DNA of 64,000 nucleotides from Cohnella zeiphila. Its GTDB lineage: Bacteria > Bacillota > Bacilli > Paenibacillales > Paenibacillaceae. The stretch lies in NCBI RefSeq assembly GCF_014212055.1, contig NZ_JACJVO010000009.1:186001-250000 (forward strand), given 5' to 3'. The notes beneath the pieces are model-generated. The model made no database searches. It saw only the letters and a program-made list of their open reading frames with translations, and was not told the origin of the DNA. Numbering within the stretch: position 1 is the first letter of the stretch; every line of letters begins with the position of its first letter. The translations under genes were made by a program, and so were the position numbers. This document shows, one piece after another, positions 52,577 to 61,369 of the stretch.

Positions 52577-54115
52577 ATGTTGAGAGTCGTTAAGGTGGAG
52601 AACGGGACGGTGCAAGGACTGCCGGCAGCCGACCCCCGGATTACGAGCTTCAAAGGAATTCCGTTCGCCGCACCGCCCATAGGCGACAACCGCTGGCGCG
52701 CCCCGCAGCCTGCTTCGGATTGGGAAGGCGTGCTTAAAGCGTACGAATTCGCGCCGGTTCCGATGCAGGTCCGGCAGGAGATCGACGTTAACAATATCTA
52801 TACCCGGGAATGGGCCGTAGAGCCGGACATCGCCATGGACGAGGACTGCCTTTATCTGAATGTATGGACTCCCGCCAACCGTGCGGATGAGAAGCTGCCG
52901 GTATTCGTATGGTATTTTGGCGGAGGCCTCCAGGTCGGCCATACGGCCGAAATGGAGTTCGACGGCGAACGAATCGCCAGACGAGGCATCGTCGTGGTTA
53001 CGGTCAGTTACCGTCTGAACGTCTTCGGGTTCCTCTGCCACCCCGAGATTACCGCGGAATCGCCGGAAGCTCCGGCCAACTTCGGTCACCTCGACCAACA
53101 ATTCGCGACGAGATGGGTCAAGCGCAATATCGCGGCTTTCGGCGGCGATCCGGACAGCATGACCATCGGCGGTCAATCCGCGGGCGGCGGCAGCGTCATG
53201 AACCAGCTCGCTTCGCCGCAAAACGAGGGACTTTTTCAGCGGGCCATCGTTCAAAGCGGAGTATTCGCGAGGCTTTACCCGGGAAGCCGCTCTCCCCGAT
53301 TTCTGCGCGATTTGGCGGAAGCGGAACGGGACGGCGTCCGATTCTTCGAATCTCTTGGCGCGTCCTCGCTCTCGGAAGCCCGGAAGCTGGACGCCGTATA
53401 TGTCCGCGATAAATACCTGGAGTCCAAAGGGTTCTGGGGCACCGTTGCCGATCGCAAGTTCAATGCAGGGGACCCCTTCGAATCTTTCGTTCAGAACAAA
53501 CGCTGGCCGGTCCCCGTCCTGTTCGGCCATACGTCATCCGAATTTATCAGCGTTCCGGAAGCCGGTACGCTTGAAGATTTCAAGAGCATGGCGGCCGACC
53601 TGTTCGGCGACGATGCCCAAGAGTTCCTCCGCATATGCGAGGCGGAATCAGGCAGCCTGGACGAGGCGATTCAAAAGGCTTCGGCGAACGGCATTGAATA
53701 CGCGATTCGGATTGCCGGGCAGGCGAATTCCGAAACGGGCGCCCGGCTCCCGCTATACTATTACAATTTCGATGCGGAAATCCCGGGCTGGGATCACCCC
53801 GGAACCTTCCATTCGGTGGATCTCTGGTTCTTCTTCGAGACCCTTGCCAAATGCTGGAGGCCGTTCGTCGGCAAGCATTACGATCTGGCCCGCCGGATGT
53901 GCGACTACTGGGCAAACTTCATCCGCGGCGGCGATCCGAACGGATTGGATTCGACCGGAGAGGAACTGCCGAGATGGGAGCCCTATACGTCCGAAGAGCC
54001 GTACGGCATGCGATTCGCGGATCAAGCCGAGTTTGCCGCAGAGCAGCCGAATGAGATGATGAGGTTCCTCGTGAAGCAATATTTTAAGAAGAACAAGCCA
54101 AACCCGGAAGATTAA
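52577..54115 (+). CDS. Type-B carboxylesterase family protein
   Basis: 512 residues. ITSFKGIPFAAPPIGDNRW and DEDCLYLNVWTP are the family opening blocks. GGGLQVGH is the oxyanion region. IGGQSAGGGSVMNQL holds the nucleophilic Ser in G-x-S-x-G (Gln instead of the common Glu). GTFHSVDLWF supplies the catalytic His. No signal peptide. In this cluster it probably removes acyl, acetyl or feruloyl groups from imported hemicellulose fragments. ATG 52577 is well spaced from AAGGGGAG; ATG 52559 is not. Confidence 0.9.
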   Translation: MLRVVKVENGTVQGLPAADPRITSFKGIPFAAPPIGDNRWRAPQPASDWEGVLKAYEFAPVPMQVRQEIDVNNIYTREWAVEPDIAMDEDCLYLNVWTPANRADEKLPVFVWYFGGGLQVGHTAEMEFDGERIARRGIVVVTVSYRLNVFGFLCHPEITAESPEAPANFGHLDQQFATRWVKRNIAAFGGDPDSMTIGGQSAGGGSVMNQLASPQNEGLFQRAIVQSGVFARLYPGSRSPRFLRDLAEAERDGVRFFESLGASSLSEARKLDAVYVRDKYLESKGFWGTVADRKFNAGDPFESFVQNKRWPVPVLFGHTSSEFISVPEAGTLEDFKSMAADLFGDDAQEFLRICEAESGSLDEAIQKASANGIEYAIRIAGQANSETGARLPLYYYNFDAEIPGWDHPGTFHSVDLWFFFETLAKCWRPFVGKHYDLARRMCDYWANFIRGGDPNGLDSTGEELPRWEPYTSEEPYGMRFADQAEFAAEQPNEMMRFLVKQYFKKNKPNPED

Positions 54116-54136
54116 ATCCGAAAGGGGAGATCGGGC

Positions 54137-56338
54137 ATGAAGCTGGAAAACGGACCCTATTCGTTAAGCTTTCGCGACGGAGGAGTCGAGGTTCTTAAAA
54201 ACGGCCGTCCTCTCTACTTTAACAAGCGGCCGTTGTATGTGACAGTGAAGACCGTTTCCGCTATCAGCGAGTTTTATGACGGCGTATACTCCGGCCTCCA
54301 TGCGTCCGGAGATACCGTCAGGGCCGAGGGCATCCTGACCGTGCCTTCGGGCTCTGCCTTTTCCTTCGCGGACGTCTACGAAGCCGCCGGCGACGGGTTC
54401 AAGGTAAGCCGGAATGTCAAGGTGCTGAAGTCGGGAGACGATCTCGGCTTCTCCACCAAGGTCTCGTTGACGATGGCGGATTCGGACCAGGTTCGCGACT
54501 ACAACTGCTTTGCGCCCGGCGTTTGGTACAAGCAGAATGAATTCGCGCCCGACGATGCGTTCGGCAAAGACCCGGACAACGAATATTTCTGGAGGATGGA
54601 GACCCGCTATGCCCTGCCGCTGTTCGCGATGCAGCATATCGCATCGGGTGAGACGGCGGCGCTGTCGCGTTGGGCCGCGGATGCAACCCTGCCGTCGACG
54701 GACATCGCGAGATCGGAAAATATCACGGATCCGAAGTGCACCATCGGGGCCATCGGCATGAGCAAGCCGGAGAAGATGACGCTTAATTACCTGTACTACG
54801 GCTTTGCGGTGCGCAAACCGTTCGAAGCGGAGATCGACGGCCTGTCCATCGATTATGTGTATCCGGGCTGCGACGGGCAGATGCCCGGCAGCAACCGGTA
54901 CGGGGGGCTCGATTACCGCTCGAAATCGAAAACGTTTCAGCGCATCAACCATCCGGTGAAGATCGGCTTTGAACAAAATTACGCCGTCGCCCTCCATTTC
55001 GGGCATTACGGCAGCTTTCAATCCATGATGCGGGAAGTCTGGCGGGTCAACTATGCCCGGCTGCGCGACAGGCTGTTCGAAGTGGATAACGAGCGTCATT
55101 ACCGCAACGGCATGGAAATCCTGAACCGATATACGCGGCAGTACGGCGATTCGTTCGGATTGCCTTTCGCCTGCCAGCTCCCCGACATGGATATTTCTTC
55201 CGTCTCTTTCCAGTTCGGCTTCGTCGGCCAGCAGCCCGGAATCGGCTATCAGCTGCTTCGCTACGGCGACAAGGAGCAGGTGTCCGAAGCCTACGAGAAG
55301 GGCGTGAACGTCATCGATTTCTGGGTGAGAGCGGCCATGACCGAGTCCGGCCTGCCGCAGATGTGCTACAATCCCAATATCAAGGGATTTGAGCCGTATC
55401 CCCACTATATCCGGATGCTGGCCGACGGGATCGAAGCCATCCTGGACGCTTACCTCTATATGCGGAGGAAGGGCGACGAGCGGCCGGACTGGTTGGCGTT
55501 CTGCCGCAAGACCGCCGATTGGCTGGTAAGCGTTCAGAACGAGGACGGCAGCTTCTATCGTGCTTACGACGCCGACAGCTCCGTTCGCATGAAGTCGAAA
55601 TCCAATACGCCCAGCGTCATCCGGTTCCTGGTGCAGTTCTATCTCGTGTCCTTCGACGAAAGATACAAAGCCGCTGCGATCAAAGCCGGCGAATGGTCCT
55701 TCCATAACAATTACCGGAACATGGAGTACCGAGGCGGCACCTGCGACAATTCGGACATCCAGGATAAAGAAGCCGGTATCTACGCTCTGTTCGGCTTCCT
55801 CGCCCTGTACGATCTGACCGGCGAGCCCAAATGGCTCGAAGGCGCGATCGGGGCCGCGGACTATACCGAGACGTGGACCTATGCCTGGACGTTTCCCGTC
55901 CGCACCCTCTGGCCCAAGCATCCCTTTAACAAGTATTCCATCAGCGGGCAGAGCATCATTACGATCGGCGGCGGCGCCGACGTATATATGGCCGCTTGTT
56001 CCTATACCTATTACAGGTTATATGTCATTACGGGCGACGAGCATTATCTTGACTTCGCCGAGTTTATCCATAAGAATACCCGCCAGTCCACCGATGCGGA
56101 CGGCAGCATCGGGTACGTCATGCCCGGCTTGGGGCATGAGAGCGGCAATTTCACGAGCCAAACGCTGCAAAGCCACTACCATTGGCTGCCCTGGTGCACT
56201 TATGTGGAAGTCGACCCTTCTTCAAGGCTGTACGACACCTTTGGCGGCTACGAGATCGCGGACGCTCAAAAGCTCAGTCCGGAGGAGCGCGCGAAGAGAA
56301 ACCGGATCTATGAGACCTTCGGAAGCGAAGCTCCGTGA
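54137..56338 (+). CDS. Six-hairpin (alpha/alpha-barrel) glycosidase-like protein
   Basis: 733 residues, not assigned to a family with confidence. The first about 300 residues look like a beta-sandwich domain (VEVLKNGRPLYFNKRPLYVTVK...FGHYGSFQSMMREVW). From about 330 on, repeated helical pairs form an alpha/alpha barrel (ADGIEAILDAYLYMRRKGDERPDWLAFCRKTADWLVSVQNEDGSF, VIRFLVQFYLVSFDERYKAAAIKAGEWSF, GIYALFGFLALYDLTGEPKWLEGAIGAADY). That arrangement is typical of six-hairpin glycosidases and unsaturated-uronyl hydrolases. No signal peptide. It lies between an esterase and a GH43 enzyme, so a hemicellulose or uronic-acid side-chain activity is likely. Its end overlaps no gene and it begins 21 bases after the esterase stop. 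Confidence 0.75.
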   Translation: MKLENGPYSLSFRDGGVEVLKNGRPLYFNKRPLYVTVKTVSAISEFYDGVYSGLHASGDTVRAEGILTVPSGSAFSFADVYEAAGDGFKVSRNVKVLKSGDDLGFSTKVSLTMADSDQVRDYNCFAPGVWYKQNEFAPDDAFGKDPDNEYFWRMETRYALPLFAMQHIASGETAALSRWAADATLPSTDIARSENITDPKCTIGAIGMSKPEKMTLNYLYYGFAVRKPFEAEIDGLSIDYVYPGCDGQMPGSNRYGGLDYRSKSKTFQRINHPVKIGFEQNYAVALHFGHYGSFQSMMREVWRVNYARLRDRLFEVDNERHYRNGMEILNRYTRQYGDSFGLPFACQLPDMDISSVSFQFGFVGQQPGIGYQLLRYGDKEQVSEAYEKGVNVIDFWVRAAMTESGLPQMCYNPNIKGFEPYPHYIRMLADGIEAILDAYLYMRRKGDERPDWLAFCRKTADWLVSVQNEDGSFYRAYDADSSVRMKSKSNTPSVIRFLVQFYLVSFDERYKAAAIKAGEWSFHNNYRNMEYRGGTCDNSDIQDKEAGIYALFGFLALYDLTGEPKWLEGAIGAADYTETWTYAWTFPVRTLWPKHPFNKYSISGQSIITIGGGADVYMAACSYTYYRLYVITGDEHYLDFAEFIHKNTRQSTDADGSIGYVMPGLGHESGNFTSQTLQSHYHWLPWCTYVEVDPSSRLYDTFGGYEIADAQKLSPEERAKRNRIYETFGSEAP

Positions 56339-56373
56339 ATCAAGCCGGAACCGAGAAGAGAGGAGCTTGGGAA

Positions 56374-57801
56374 ATGAAGAAACAAGGCGTCAACCCTTAT
56401 CTTCCGTCCTGGGAATACGTTCCCGATGGCGAACCCCATGTATTTAACGGCAGGGTTTATGTGTATGGCTCGCACGACCGGTTTAACGGTCATGCTTACT
56501 GCCTCAACGATTATGTCTGCTGGTCGTCGTCCGTCGAGAATCCGGCAGACTGGCGCTATGAAGGTGTGATTTACAAGAAGACGGACGATCCTCTGAATCC
56601 GGACGGCAGCATGTGCCTCTATGCGCCGGACGTTACGGTCGGTCCCGACGGCCGGTACTATCTGTATTACGTGCTCGACAAAGTGCCGGTCGTGTCGGTC
56701 GCGGTCTGCGATACGCCGGCGGGCAAGTACGAGTTCCACGGTTACGTCCGGTATGCCGACGGCACGCGTCTGGGAGAGAAAGACGGAGACGAGCCGCAAT
56801 TCGATCCGGGGGTTCTGACGGAAGGAGATCGGACGTATCTGTACACCGGCTTCTCCGCGGTTGGCGACCGATCCCGGCACGGCGCCATGGCGACGGTGCT
56901 CGGTCCGGATATGCTCACGGTTGTCGAACAACCGGTATTCGTCGTGCCGAGCGAGCCGTTCAGCCGGGGGAGCGGCTTTGAAGGGCACGAATTTTTCGAG
57001 GCCCCATCCATACGGAAGAAAGGAGATACGTATTATCTGATTTACTCCTCCGTCGTCATGCACGAGCTATGCTACGCGACCAGCCTCTCGCCGACCCGGG
57101 ACTTCGTCTATCAAGGCGTTATCGTCAGCAATAACGATCTTCACATCGATTCGTACAAGCCGGCCAGCAAGCCGATGTATTACGGCGGCAATAATCACGG
57201 CAGCATCGTGGAGATGAACGGCAAATGGTATGTTTTCTACCATCGGCACACGAACGGGACGAATTTCAGCCGGCAGGGCTGCCTCGAGCCGATCGAATTC
57301 CGGGCGGACGGCACGATTGTCCAGGCGGAGATGACCTCATGCGGTCCGAACGGAGGACCGCTCGAAGGCCGGGGAGAATACCCCGCTTACCTTGCCTGCA
57401 ACCTGATATGCCGAGACGAGGCGCTTTATACGGGCGCCCCCGGCGAATGGATGGACAGCCGCTTCCCGAAAATAACCCAAGACGGAAAAGACGGGGACGA
57501 GGAAGCCGGCTATATCGCCAACATGAGGGACTCCGCGACGGCAGGCTTCAAGTATTTCCGCTGCGAAGGTGTCCGGAGAATCAAAATCAAGGTGCGCGGC
57601 TATTGCCGCGGCGCCTTCGAGGTCAAAACATCCTGGGACGGTCCCGTTCTCGGAAAGATCCCCGTTGATTTTACGAACGAATGGAAAGAATATACAACCG
57701 ATCTCGTCATTCCGGACGGCATTCATGCGTTATACTTTACCTATACCGGCACGGGAGGAGCCAATCTGGCATCGTTCGCTTTGGAAGAGGGAGATGGCTG
57801 A
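56374..57801 (+). CDS. GH43 family glycoside hydrolase with C-terminal CBM6-like domain
   Basis: 475 residues. NPYLPSWEYVPDGEPHVFNGRVYVYGSHD opens the five-bladed propeller and carries the base Asp region. CLYAPDVTVGPDGRYYLYY holds the pKa-modulating Asp, and FFEAPSIRKKGDTYYLIYSS the acid Glu. About residues 325-475 form a beta-sandwich resembling CBM6. The family comprises beta-xylosidases and alpha-L-arabinofuranosidases. It is cytoplasmic (no signal), so it acts on imported xylo- or arabino-oligosaccharides. ATG 56374 follows AGAGGAG. The stop overlaps the next start (TGATG). Confidence 0.9.
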   Translation: MKKQGVNPYLPSWEYVPDGEPHVFNGRVYVYGSHDRFNGHAYCLNDYVCWSSSVENPADWRYEGVIYKKTDDPLNPDGSMCLYAPDVTVGPDGRYYLYYVLDKVPVVSVAVCDTPAGKYEFHGYVRYADGTRLGEKDGDEPQFDPGVLTEGDRTYLYTGFSAVGDRSRHGAMATVLGPDMLTVVEQPVFVVPSEPFSRGSGFEGHEFFEAPSIRKKGDTYYLIYSSVVMHELCYATSLSPTRDFVYQGVIVSNNDLHIDSYKPASKPMYYGGNNHGSIVEMNGKWYVFYHRHTNGTNFSRQGCLEPIEFRADGTIVQAEMTSCGPNGGPLEGRGEYPAYLACNLICRDEALYTGAPGEWMDSRFPKITQDGKDGDEEAGYIANMRDSATAGFKYFRCEGVRRIKIKVRGYCRGAFEVKTSWDGPVLGKIPVDFTNEWKEYTTDLVIPDGIHALYFTYTGTGGANLASFALEEGDG

Positions 57802-59537
57802 TGAAAAGCGGAAAACCTCGATCGATTTTGGCTTTAGGCACGGTTATATTGCTTACTGCGGCGCTGGCGGCATGCAGAGGCAACAACGGCGATAATAGCG
57901 GCGCTGGCGGCAATGCGGAATCGAGCGAGTCGGCCGCCGATCCGTCCGGAAGCGGGAGTACGACGGAAACGGCGGATCCGTTAGGCAAGTACGACCCGCC
58001 GATTGAGATCACGACCGTGCGCAACCTAAGCGATGTCGTCGAGAACAACGTCCTGGGCGTGCTGAAGGACGAGACGTTAGAGGATAACCGTTGGTCCCGG
58101 CTGTACGAAGATAAGCTTGGCATCAAGATCAAGTACAACTGGGTCATCGAAGGCGACGAGAACTCGGACCAATATTTGCAGAAGATGAACGTGACGCTGG
58201 CTTCCGGGGACCTCCCCGATGTCATTCCCGTTAACGCCACCCAGCTTAAGCAGCTTGCCGACTCCGGTCAAATTGAGGACATGACGGCCTTATACGACAA
58301 ATATGCTTCTCCGTTACTCAAAAATATCCTTTCGGAAGAGGGATCCGGACCTTTCGACGCAGCGACGTTCGACGGCAAGCTGATGGCCATCCCCCAGATA
58401 GGGTCATCCATCGAGCAGGCGCAGTTTGTCTGGATCCGCACGGACTGGCTGGACAAACTAGGTCTGAAGCCGCCGAAGACGATGAACGATGTCCTGGCGA
58501 TTTCCAAGGCGTTCGCGGAGAAAGACCCGGACGGCAACAACAAGAAAGACACCTACGGACTTGCCGTCACGAAGGACCTGTGGGGAGGATCGATGGGACT
58601 CGAAGGCTTTATGGCCGGCTACGGGGCGTACCCGAACATCTGGCTGGAAGACTCATCGGGCAAGCTTGAGTACGGAAGCGTTCAACCGGAAATGAAGAAA
58701 GGCCTTCAAGCTCTGCAAGCGATGTACAAAAATGGAGAGCTGGATCAAGAGTTCGGCGTCAAGGAAGGCACCAAGATAGCCGAGGTCATCTCAAACGGCA
58801 AGATCGGAATGGAGTTCGGCCAGCAATGGAATTCCATATGGCCGCTGCAGCTCAACAAAAACAACGATCCGGACGCGCAATGGCAAGCGTTTCCGATCGT
58901 CTCGGAATCCGGAGCTCCGGCGAAAATACCGCTTAAGTTCAGCACGACGAAGTTCTTCGCCGTTCGCAAGGGCGCCGCGCATCCGGAGGCGGTCATTAAG
59001 CTGTTCAATATGCACGTCGAGAAAAACTGGGGAGAGACCCAGGAGAACGAATACTATTACGCGCCGCAGGACGCGGAGAGCGTATGGCAGCTTTCTACGG
59101 TCCAGCCGGCGCCGCCCAAGAAGAATCTGGAACTGTTCAGAACGCTGGAAGAAGTTCGCAAGACGGGGGACAAGTCGAAGCTGACGGGAGAAGCGAAGGC
59201 GATTCAGCAGAAGCTGGATGCGTACGCGTCCGGCTCGAAGGAAGGTTTCGCCCTGTGGGGTTGGGAGCGCATCTACGGGCCCGAAGGGGCGGAGAGCGTC
59301 GTCGATCAGTACGACAAAGGCAATCAGTTCATTTACGATAAATTCGAGGGAGCGCCGACCGCAACGATGGTGGAACGGCAATCGACGCTTGAGAAAATGC
59401 AAAACGAAGTGTTCGTCAAGATCATCCTGGGCGCGCCGATCGACGAGTTCGACAAGTTCGTGGAGGATTGGAACAAGCTCGGCGGCGAGCAGATCACGCA
59501 GGAAGTCAACGACTATTACGCATCCATGAAAAAGTGA
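57801..59537 (+). CDS. Second sugar-binding lipoprotein of the cluster, adjacent to YesM/YesN
   Basis: 578 residues. Signal KPRSILALGTVILLTAAL with lipobox LAAC, then a Ser/Gly linker. The body has VTLASGDLPDVIPVNATQL and the Ca-type loop DPDGNNKKD near residue 245. It aligns with the binding protein at 41554 (shared LGKYDP, FDGKLMA, DWLDKLGL, VKIILGAPIDEFDKFVEDWNKLGG). No permease gene adjoins it: GH43 is upstream, the sensor kinase downstream. It may present ligand to that kinase, or share the permeases at 48777-50656 with a different ligand. Start overlaps the GH43 stop. Confidence 0.9.
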   Translation: MKSGKPRSILALGTVILLTAALAACRGNNGDNSGAGGNAESSESAADPSGSGSTTETADPLGKYDPPIEITTVRNLSDVVENNVLGVLKDETLEDNRWSRLYEDKLGIKIKYNWVIEGDENSDQYLQKMNVTLASGDLPDVIPVNATQLKQLADSGQIEDMTALYDKYASPLLKNILSEEGSGPFDAATFDGKLMAIPQIGSSIEQAQFVWIRTDWLDKLGLKPPKTMNDVLAISKAFAEKDPDGNNKKDTYGLAVTKDLWGGSMGLEGFMAGYGAYPNIWLEDSSGKLEYGSVQPEMKKGLQALQAMYKNGELDQEFGVKEGTKIAEVISNGKIGMEFGQQWNSIWPLQLNKNNDPDAQWQAFPIVSESGAPAKIPLKFSTTKFFAVRKGAAHPEAVIKLFNMHVEKNWGETQENEYYYAPQDAESVWQLSTVQPAPPKKNLELFRTLEEVRKTGDKSKLTGEAKAIQQKLDAYASGSKEGFALWGWERIYGPEGAESVVDQYDKGNQFIYDKFEGAPTATMVERQSTLEKMQNEVFVKIILGAPIDEFDKFVEDWNKLGGEQITQEVNDYYASMKK

Positions 59538-59602
59538 CCGCAAGGAATTTCCGGCAGAGGACGGGACTGTCTCCCCACCTCTTAACGGTTGGAGGCATGA
59601 CC

Positions 59603-61369
59603 ATGTTCAATTCGCCGATGTTCTCTTTTCGCAATACCCTGTTTCTTCGTTTGATCTTTACGTTTCTTCTCATTCTGATGCCTCTCATCATTCTGGGGGT
59701 ATACCTTTACCAGTGGTCGATCCACACGGCGAGAGAGGATATCGCCAAGACTGCGGTCTCCCAGACGTCTTTTTATCTGACCGATCTCGAGAACGAGATC
59801 GAAAGAATCAAATTGCTGCAGTTCGGCCTGCTGGAAGACGAAGACCTGAACAAGCTGACGCTCCTCTGGAATCGAATGGGGGTCATCGAAAAGACCGAGA
59901 AAATGAATTCGCTTCGCAACCGTCTTTACCTTATTCAAAACAGCAGCGTTTACATTAAAGAAGTAAGCGTCTACATTCATCCGATCGACCGTACCATCTC
60001 TTCCGTCGACGGCGTAAGTCCGCTTGATGAGGAGCGGTATGAGGCCATCCGTTCCGTTTACGGCAGCCGGAATTCCCAAATCATCGAGTGGAAAAACGGG
60101 CTGTACCTCAGCGCATCCAAGCCGAGCGGCAAGCCGAAGGGGCAACCATTGTTTATCGTGGAGATCGAACTGGACCAGCAGAAGCTGAAAGAAGCGCTGA
60201 CCCAATTCAATACGTATTCGGGAAGCGGCTCCTTGCTCGTCTCGGCAAGCGGCAATATTCAGCTCGCAAGCGGTTCCGTTACGTCTTTTCTGCAGGAAGC
60301 TTCCTCCTACATCGGGCAACGAAAGAATTCCGACGATTACGGGGCCTCCAAATTCGGAGGGCATTTGTATTATACCGTTTACGCAAGTTCAGACAAGCTG
60401 AATATGGCGATCTACCGGTTCATTCCGTCGGGAGTGATCCGCAAACCGTTGGACAAGTTCTATACATGGGCTTGGTTATTTGCGGCGGCGGCCTTCGTTA
60501 TCGTAGCCCTATACACGATGTCGACCTATAAATTCATTCATAAGCCGCTGCTTCGGCTCGTGAAGAGTTTTCGGCGCGTGGAGAACGGCGATTTGGATCA
60601 GGTCATCACTCATGCGTCAAAGGATGAATTCGGCTATTTGTACAGCCGGTTTAATCAGATGGTTTCGAACCTTCGTTCGCTCATTGACCAGGCCTATCGC
60701 CAGAAGCTCTTGGCGCAGCGATCGGAGCTGAAGCAGCTTCAATCGCAAATCAATCCTCATTTTTTATTCAACAGTTTGTTTATCCTGAACACGATGGCCC
60801 GAACGGGGGATATGGAACGGGTTGAACAATTCACCATTCAACTTGGCGAATACTTTCGCTTCGTGACTCGCAGCGCCTCCGACGAGATATCGCTCGCTCA
60901 GGAAATGAAGCATGCCCGCACGTATACGGAGATCCAGCTCCTACGATTCTCTAGACGAATACGGGCACGCTTTGAGGACCTTCCGGAAGAAGCCGGGCAG
61001 GTGAGGGTTCCGCGGCTGATCGTGCAGCCGTTAATCGAGAACGCTTTCGAGCACAGCCTGGAGCGTAAGGAAGAAAACGGGTTGGTTGTCGTTCGCTTCG
61101 AGATCGCAAACGACGAACTCCGTATCATGGTTGAGGATAACGGAGATGACTTAACGGATGAGAAGCTAAGCGAAATAGCAATGGCTTTGGCAAACCGGGA
61201 TGAATACGCGGAGACTACGGGGATGGTCAATATCCATCGCCGATTAACGATAACGTTCGGCGAAAGAGGCGGAGTAGCCGTGGCCCGCAGCAAGCTGGGT
61301 GGTCTTCGAGCGACGCTTTACTTTCCATGGGAGGGACAAGCTGATGTACCGACTCTTGATCGTCGATGA
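59603..61369 (+). CDS. YesM-type sensor histidine kinase
   Basis: 588 residues. TM1 at about 12-35 (LIFTFLLILMPLIILGVYLYQW), an extracellular sensor of about 250 residues, TM2 near 295-315 (AWLFAAAAFVIVALYTM), HAMP (HKPLLRLVKSFRRVENGDLDQV), QSQINPHFLFNSLF with the phospho-His, and MVEDNGDDLTDEKL in the ATP-binding domain. GGAGG at 59591-59595 fits ATG 59603. It overlaps the downstream response regulator by 26 bases, so the pair is coupled. It probably senses the ligand of the binding protein just upstream. Confidence 0.92.
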   Translation: MFNSPMFSFRNTLFLRLIFTFLLILMPLIILGVYLYQWSIHTAREDIAKTAVSQTSFYLTDLENEIERIKLLQFGLLEDEDLNKLTLLWNRMGVIEKTEKMNSLRNRLYLIQNSSVYIKEVSVYIHPIDRTISSVDGVSPLDEERYEAIRSVYGSRNSQIIEWKNGLYLSASKPSGKPKGQPLFIVEIELDQQKLKEALTQFNTYSGSGSLLVSASGNIQLASGSVTSFLQEASSYIGQRKNSDDYGASKFGGHLYYTVYASSDKLNMAIYRFIPSGVIRKPLDKFYTWAWLFAAAAFVIVALYTMSTYKFIHKPLLRLVKSFRRVENGDLDQVITHASKDEFGYLYSRFNQMVSNLRSLIDQAYRQKLLAQRSELKQLQSQINPHFLFNSLFILNTMARTGDMERVEQFTIQLGEYFRFVTRSASDEISLAQEMKHARTYTEIQLLRFSRRIRARFEDLPEEAGQVRVPRLIVQPLIENAFEHSLERKEENGLVVVRFEIANDELRIMVEDNGDDLTDEKLSEIAMALANRDEYAETTGMVNIHRRLTITFGERGGVAVARSKLGGLRATLYFPWEGQADVPTLDRR

